Assembly (NCBI GenBank): GCA_034429695.1
Contig: DAOUGC010000011.1
Coordinates: 1 to 16,587, forward strand
DNA: 16,587 bases
Source: DAOUGC01 sp034429695
Lineage (GTDB): Bacteria > Chloroflexota > Anaerolineae > Anaerolineales > Anaerolineaceae
Direction: 5' to 3'
Shown here one piece after another: positions 13,452 through 16,587 of the stretch (positions are counted from its first letter, which is position 1; every line of letters starts with the position of its first letter). The notes beneath the pieces were generated by a model. That model was not told the origin of the DNA and ran no database searches. It saw nothing but the letters and a program-made list of their open reading frames with translations. The position numbers and the translations under genes are program-made.

Positions 13452-15107
13452 ATGTCATCAGCCAGGACTGTGCGCGCCCCACGCGGCACGCAGCTCACGT
13501 GCAAATCGTGGCTTACCGAAGCCGTCTACCGCATGATCCAGAACAATCTCGATCCTGAGGTGGCCGAGCGCCCCGAAGACCTGGTGGTCTACGGCGGGCG
13601 CGGACAGGCGGCGCGTTCATGGGAAGCCTTCGACGCGATCCTTGCCACGTTGAAGGAACTGGAGGATGACGAAACCCTGCTGGTGCAATCCGGCAAGCCG
13701 GTGGTGGTCTTCAAGAGCCACCGCGACGCCCCGCGCGTGCTGATCGCCAACTCGAACCTGGTGCCGCACTGGGCCACCCAGCAGCACTTTGACGACCTGG
13801 CCGCCCGGGGATTGATCATGTACGGGCAGATGACCGCCGGTTCGTGGATCTACATCGGCACACAGGGTATATTGCAGGGAACCTATGAGACACTGGCATC
13901 CCTGGCAACCCAGCGCGGCTGGGGTTCGCTCAAAGGCAAATTTGTGCTCACCGCCGGTCTGGGCGGCATGGGCGGCGCCCAGCCGCTGGCCGTCACCATG
14001 AACGAGGGCGTTGCTTTGGTGGTGGAGATCGACCCGTGGCGCGCACAGCGCCGCCTGGAACACGGTTACGTTGACGTGGTCGTCGACACGCTGGAAGAAG
14101 CCATGACGCTGGTGGAGGAAAACGTGCGCGCCGGCATCCCCCGTTCGATTGGCTTGATCGGCAACGCCGCTGAGATCTACCCTGAGATGGTGGTGCGCGG
14201 TGTGATCCCCGATGTGGTCACCGATCAGACCCCGGCGCACGACATCATGGCGTATGTGCCCGGCGGCATGACGCTGGAAGCCGCCAACCAGTTGCGCCAG
14301 TCAGACCCGGAAGATTACGCCCGCCGCTCGGTGGAATCGATGACCGCCCACGTGCGCGCCATGCTGGACTTCCAGAAACACGGCGCCGAGGTGTTTGACT
14401 ACGGCAACAATCTGCGCCAGCGCGCTTACGATAACGGTCTCTCCAATGCCTTTAATTTTCCCGGTTTTGTACCGGCATACATTCGTCCGCTGTTCTGTGA
14501 GGGCAAGGGTCCCTTCCGCTGGGTGGCGCTCTCCGGCGACCCCGAGGATATCTACGCCACTGACCGCGCCGTGATGGAACTCTTCCCTGAGGACGAGCAC
14601 CTCAAGCGCTGGCTGGAAATGGCGCGCGAACGCATTCACTTCCAAGGCCTGCCCAGCCGCATCTGCTGGCTGGGTTACGGTGAACGCGCCAAAGCCGGGT
14701 TGAAATTCAACCAAATGGTGGCATCCGGCGAACTGAAAGCTCCGATTGTGATCGGGCGCGATCATCTGGATGCCGGTTCGGTGGCTTCGCCCAACCGCGA
14801 AACCGAGGGCATGGCTGACGGAACCGATGCCGTCTCTGACTGGCCGATCCTCAATGCGCTGATCAATGCCGTCAACGGCGCAACCTGGGTGTCCTTCCAC
14901 CACGGTGGCGGCGTTGGCATTGGCTACAGCCAGCACGCCGGTCAGGTGATCGTTGCTGACGGCACACCTGAGGCGGCCGCCCGCCTGGAGCGCGTACTCA
15001 CCAGCGACCCCGGCATGGGTGTTGCAAGGCATGTGGATGCCGGTTATGATATTGCCATTCGTGCTGCACAGGAACGCGGCATAAAGATACCGATGTTGAA
15101 AAAATAA
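13452..15107 (+). CDS. hutU: Urocanate hydratase (urocanase)
   Basis: A 551-residue enzyme of histidine degradation that converts urocanate to imidazolonepropionate, using tightly bound NAD+ as electrophile. Family blocks are YGGRGQAARSWEAFDAI, VVVFKSHRDAPRVLIANSNL, YGQMTAGSWIYIGTQGILQG, the NAD-binding GLGGMGGAQP (169-178), and HFQGLPSRICWLGYGER (396-412) with the active-site Cys405. The end carries GRDHLDAGSVASPNRETEGM and SFHHGGGVGIGYSQHAGQV. The start at 13452 has GGAGG five bases upstream and matches the family's length; the frame is open 95 codons further upstream only because it reads through the tandem repeats. hutH, hutI and hutC are not in the window, so the pathway is either elsewhere or dispersed. 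The next gene follows after 9 bases. Confidence 0.97.
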   Translation: MSSARTVRAPRGTQLTCKSWLTEAVYRMIQNNLDPEVAERPEDLVVYGGRGQAARSWEAFDAILATLKELEDDETLLVQSGKPVVVFKSHRDAPRVLIANSNLVPHWATQQHFDDLAARGLIMYGQMTAGSWIYIGTQGILQGTYETLASLATQRGWGSLKGKFVLTAGLGGMGGAQPLAVTMNEGVALVVEIDPWRAQRRLEHGYVDVVVDTLEEAMTLVEENVRAGIPRSIGLIGNAAEIYPEMVVRGVIPDVVTDQTPAHDIMAYVPGGMTLEAANQLRQSDPEDYARRSVESMTAHVRAMLDFQKHGAEVFDYGNNLRQRAYDNGLSNAFNFPGFVPAYIRPLFCEGKGPFRWVALSGDPEDIYATDRAVMELFPEDEHLKRWLEMARERIHFQGLPSRICWLGYGERAKAGLKFNQMVASGELKAPIVIGRDHLDAGSVASPNRETEGMADGTDAVSDWPILNALINAVNGATWVSFHHGGGVGIGYSQHAGQVIVADGTPEAAARLERVLTSDPGMGVARHVDAGYDIAIRAAQERGIKIPMLKK

Positions 15108-15116
15108 GGCGGTTCA

Positions 15117-15479
15117 TTGCGGGCAAAGCGTTTCTTCTGGTTCTTCATCAGCATTCTGGTCGGCATGGTGCTGGGCATGGTCTACGGGTGGATGATTAAC
15201 CCCGTGACCTACACCAACACCACGCCCGACACGCTGCGCGCCGACTACAAGGCTGACTATGTCTTGATGGTGGCCGAGATCTATCAGAAGGATCAAAACA
15301 TCGGGTTGGCCGCCCGCCGCCTGGATCTGCTGGGGGCAACCACCCCGCTGCGCCAGGTGCAGAGCGCCATCCTGACTGCTGAAGAATTGGGCTACAGCGA
15401 GGCCGACATGGATCTGCTGGCCCGTCTGGCGCTGGCCCTCGAAACCTGGTCGCCAGCCGGTGAAGGGAGCAGCCCGTGA
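15117..15479 (+). CDS. Single-pass membrane protein, paralogue of the next gene
   Basis: A 120-residue protein of unknown function. A basic N-terminus (MRAKR) is followed by one transmembrane helix at about 6-27 with glycine-rich faces (GMVLGMVYGW), then INPVTYTNTTPDTLRADYK and a helical region ending AGEGSSP. By the positive-inside rule the short N-terminus is cytoplasmic and the rest is outside. The start is an apparent TTG at 15117 with GGCGG four bases upstream, the least certain start here. Its first about 72 residues align with the start of the following protein, including the Y-x-W-x-I-x-P-V-x-Y and L-R-A-x-x-K motifs, so the two arose by tandem duplication. It begins 9 bases after hutU, but hut genes and this pair have no evident functional link. 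Confidence 0.75.
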   Translation: MRAKRFFWFFISILVGMVLGMVYGWMINPVTYTNTTPDTLRADYKADYVLMVAEIYQKDQNIGLAARRLDLLGATTPLRQVQSAILTAEELGYSEADMDLLARLALALETWSPAGEGSSP

Positions 15480-16318
15480 GCGAAGAACGCGGACCCTGGT
15501 ACCTGCTGACCGGTCTGGCGATCGGACTGCTGCTTGGCCTGCTTTACACCTGGCTGATCAGCCCGGTGAAGTATGTGGATACCTCACCGGCTTCACTGCG
15601 TGCCGAGTTTAAAGACCATTACCGCAGCCTGATCTCGCTTTCCTACGGCGTAAACAACGACCTGGGCCGTTCGATCAGCCGGTTGGGGCTGCTGCAGGAT
15701 GAAAACAGCGCTTACGAGCTGGGCGCCCAGGCGCAGCGCATCATGGCTGAAGACGGCTCGCAGACCGACGCGCGCGCCATGGCGCAACTGGCTGCCGACC
15801 TGGCAAAGTTCACCCCTGCCGCGCCGCCCACCCTGGCAGCCGGTACGCCCAGCCCCATCGCCCAGGCCACCGCCACGCTGGACGAGTCGCAGATGATCGC
15901 CACATCCACCCCGCAGCCAGCGGCCACCTTCACCCCCATGGCAACCTTCACGCCCAGGGCGCAATCCATGCTGCAGCCAGACCTGTCATCGCCGCTCGAA
16001 TTGCGTGAACGCCAGTCGGTATGCACCCCCGGCCTGGTGCCGGGTCTGTTGCAGGTGGAGGTGCAGGACGATGACGGCGGTCCCATCCGTGGGGTGCGCA
16101 TTGACGTGGCGTGGGATGGCGGAACCAACTCGTTCTACACGGGCCTGTACCCTGAGATCAGCCCTGGTTATGCCGACTTTGTGATGCAACCCGGTGTGGT
16201 TTATTCGCTGCGCGCCGGTGACGGCGGTGAGGTGGTGTCTGATTTGCAGAGCGAACAGTGTACCGACGCAGCCGGCAACACCTACCCCGGCGGCGTGCGC
16301 CTGGTCTTCGGTCAGTAA
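15476..16318 (+). CDS. Membrane-anchored protein with Pro/Thr-rich linker and beta-sandwich-like C-terminus
   Basis: A 280-residue protein. One transmembrane helix (about 9-29, LTGLAIGLLLGLLYTWL) is followed by the module shared with the preceding protein (ISPVKYVDTSPASLRAEFK, about 28-75). A helical stretch leads to a Pro/Thr/Ala-rich linker (about 113-162) and a C-terminal domain (about 180-280). LLQVEVQDDDGGPIRGVRI followed by YADFVMQPGVVYSLRAG in that domain looks like a carboxypeptidase-regulatory or Ig-like beta sandwich. Cys183 and Cys262 could form a disulfide outside the cell. The GTG start overlaps the previous stop (GTGA), with AAGGGAG upstream, so the two are coupled. It is probably a surface-exposed, membrane-tethered protein; the ligand is unknown. 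Confidence 0.82.
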   Translation: MSEERGPWYLLTGLAIGLLLGLLYTWLISPVKYVDTSPASLRAEFKDHYRSLISLSYGVNNDLGRSISRLGLLQDENSAYELGAQAQRIMAEDGSQTDARAMAQLAADLAKFTPAAPPTLAAGTPSPIAQATATLDESQMIATSTPQPAATFTPMATFTPRAQSMLQPDLSSPLELRERQSVCTPGLVPGLLQVEVQDDDGGPIRGVRIDVAWDGGTNSFYTGLYPEISPGYADFVMQPGVVYSLRAGDGGEVVSDLQSEQCTDAAGNTYPGGVRLVFGQ

Positions 16319-16509
16319 CACTCCAGTACTTCCCCCTTATTGGTTGCACGCTTGCGCGGGTTTTGTGTGGATGGATCGCCATAAAATTCGTGTCTTTCGT
16401 CGTTGAAGTTTGGGTAACGAGCTTTCAGGAATGTTTCGTGCACCCAGTTCGTCAAACAAACATCCGCATACACCTGACCCGTCCACACAAGAGCAACCCT
16501 CATGGCCAT
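16312..16509 (-). CDS. Doubtful small ORF, 65 residues
   Basis: An open frame on the minus strand starting MAMRVALVWTGQVYADVCLT and ending with a polar, basic tail (NPRKRATNKGEVLECY). It fills the 183-base gap between the two plus-strand genes, overlaps the end of the membrane protein by 7 bases, and its start overlaps the start of the next plus-strand gene. The composition looks protein-like (balanced, with aromatics and charges), but no family is recognised, no convincing ribosome site is present, and the frame is closed just upstream (stop at 16561-16563). It may be a gene remnant. A second start at 16503 is equally possible. Confidence 0.25.
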   Translation of the reverse strand: MAMRVALVWTGQVYADVCLTNWVHETFLKARYPNFNDERHEFYGDPSTQNPRKRATNKGEVLECY

Positions 16510-16587
16510 TCCCGCCCCCGTATTTGAACAGATCGCCAGCCTGTACGATGTTGCCCCCGATCAACTTCACCCGCTGGAAGGCGGGCA
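16502..16587 (+). CDS. Start of a probable aminoglycoside/Ser-Thr phosphotransferase-type kinase (partial)
   Basis: Only the first 28 codons are present, cut by the window end. The protein begins MAIPAPVFEQIASLYDVAPD and continues QLHPLEGG. The pattern of an N-terminal helix with A-S-L-Y, then P-D-x-L-x-P-L-x-G-G, is what is seen at the start of many APH/choline-kinase-like phosphotransferases just before the nucleotide-binding loop. That is a short match, so the family is tentative. No strong Shine-Dalgarno is visible before the ATG. Confidence 0.5.
   Translation, partial: MAIPAPVFEQIASLYDVAPDQLHPLEGG

Overview
The window looks like a chromosomal segment of a bacterium, most probably a member of the Chloroflexota (Anaerolineae-like). 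This rests on three things: a GC-rich gene set with a mix of archaeal- and bacterial-style enzymes, GGAGG-type ribosome binding sites, and intergenic stretches filled with short palindromic repeats. No 16S gene or database search is available, so the assignment is inference. There are no rRNA or tRNA genes, no CRISPR array, no recognisable transposase and no phage genes.

Layout. (1) 5-2428 (+): a double-GAF, NarX-type sensor histidine kinase followed 6 bases later by a SAM methyltransferase. (2) 2455-4460 (-): a small DUF4177-like protein, a DUF559 (PD-(D/E)XK, Vsr-like) nuclease and a UPF0173 metallo-beta-lactamase-fold hydrolase. The gaps between them are packed with dispersed repeats: an 84-bp duplicated element, and two 96-bp direct copies of a hairpin element bracketing the DUF559 gene. 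(3) 4601-7344 (+): gatB (GTG start), a NimA/PPOX-like flavoprotein and a HEAT-like protein, packed with 0-2 bases between them. (4) 7345-9626 (-): a GDP-mannose mannosyl hydrolase-type Nudix protein, a two-CBS-domain protein behind a long leader, and an overlapping DsbA-like thiol oxidoreductase/peroxiredoxin pair. (5) 9773-12888 (+): a compact four-gene operon of YghZ-type aldo-keto reductase, SAM methyltransferase, phosphotriesterase-family metal hydrolase and flavin reductase-like protein. (6) 12889-13451: a gene-free stretch holding a series of possible RNA hairpins, then about 2.5 tandem 102-bp double-hairpin repeats. (7) 13452-16318 (+): urocanate hydratase (hutU), then two translationally coupled membrane-anchored proteins that are paralogues of each other. 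(8) The window ends in the first 28 codons of a probable phosphotransferase.

Functionally, most genes are housekeeping or redox/detoxification genes: amidotransferase for tRNA charging, peroxide reduction with a thiol partner, carbonyl reduction, hydrolase and flavin enzymes, and histidine breakdown. The less ordinary material is intergenic (the palindromic repeat clusters, the DUF559 cassette between direct repeats, the possible structured RNA after 12888) together with the tandem membrane-protein pair at 15117-16318. I see no complete new defence or mobile system. The DUF559/repeat cassette and the 12889-13060 hairpin stretch are the best candidates for something undescribed.
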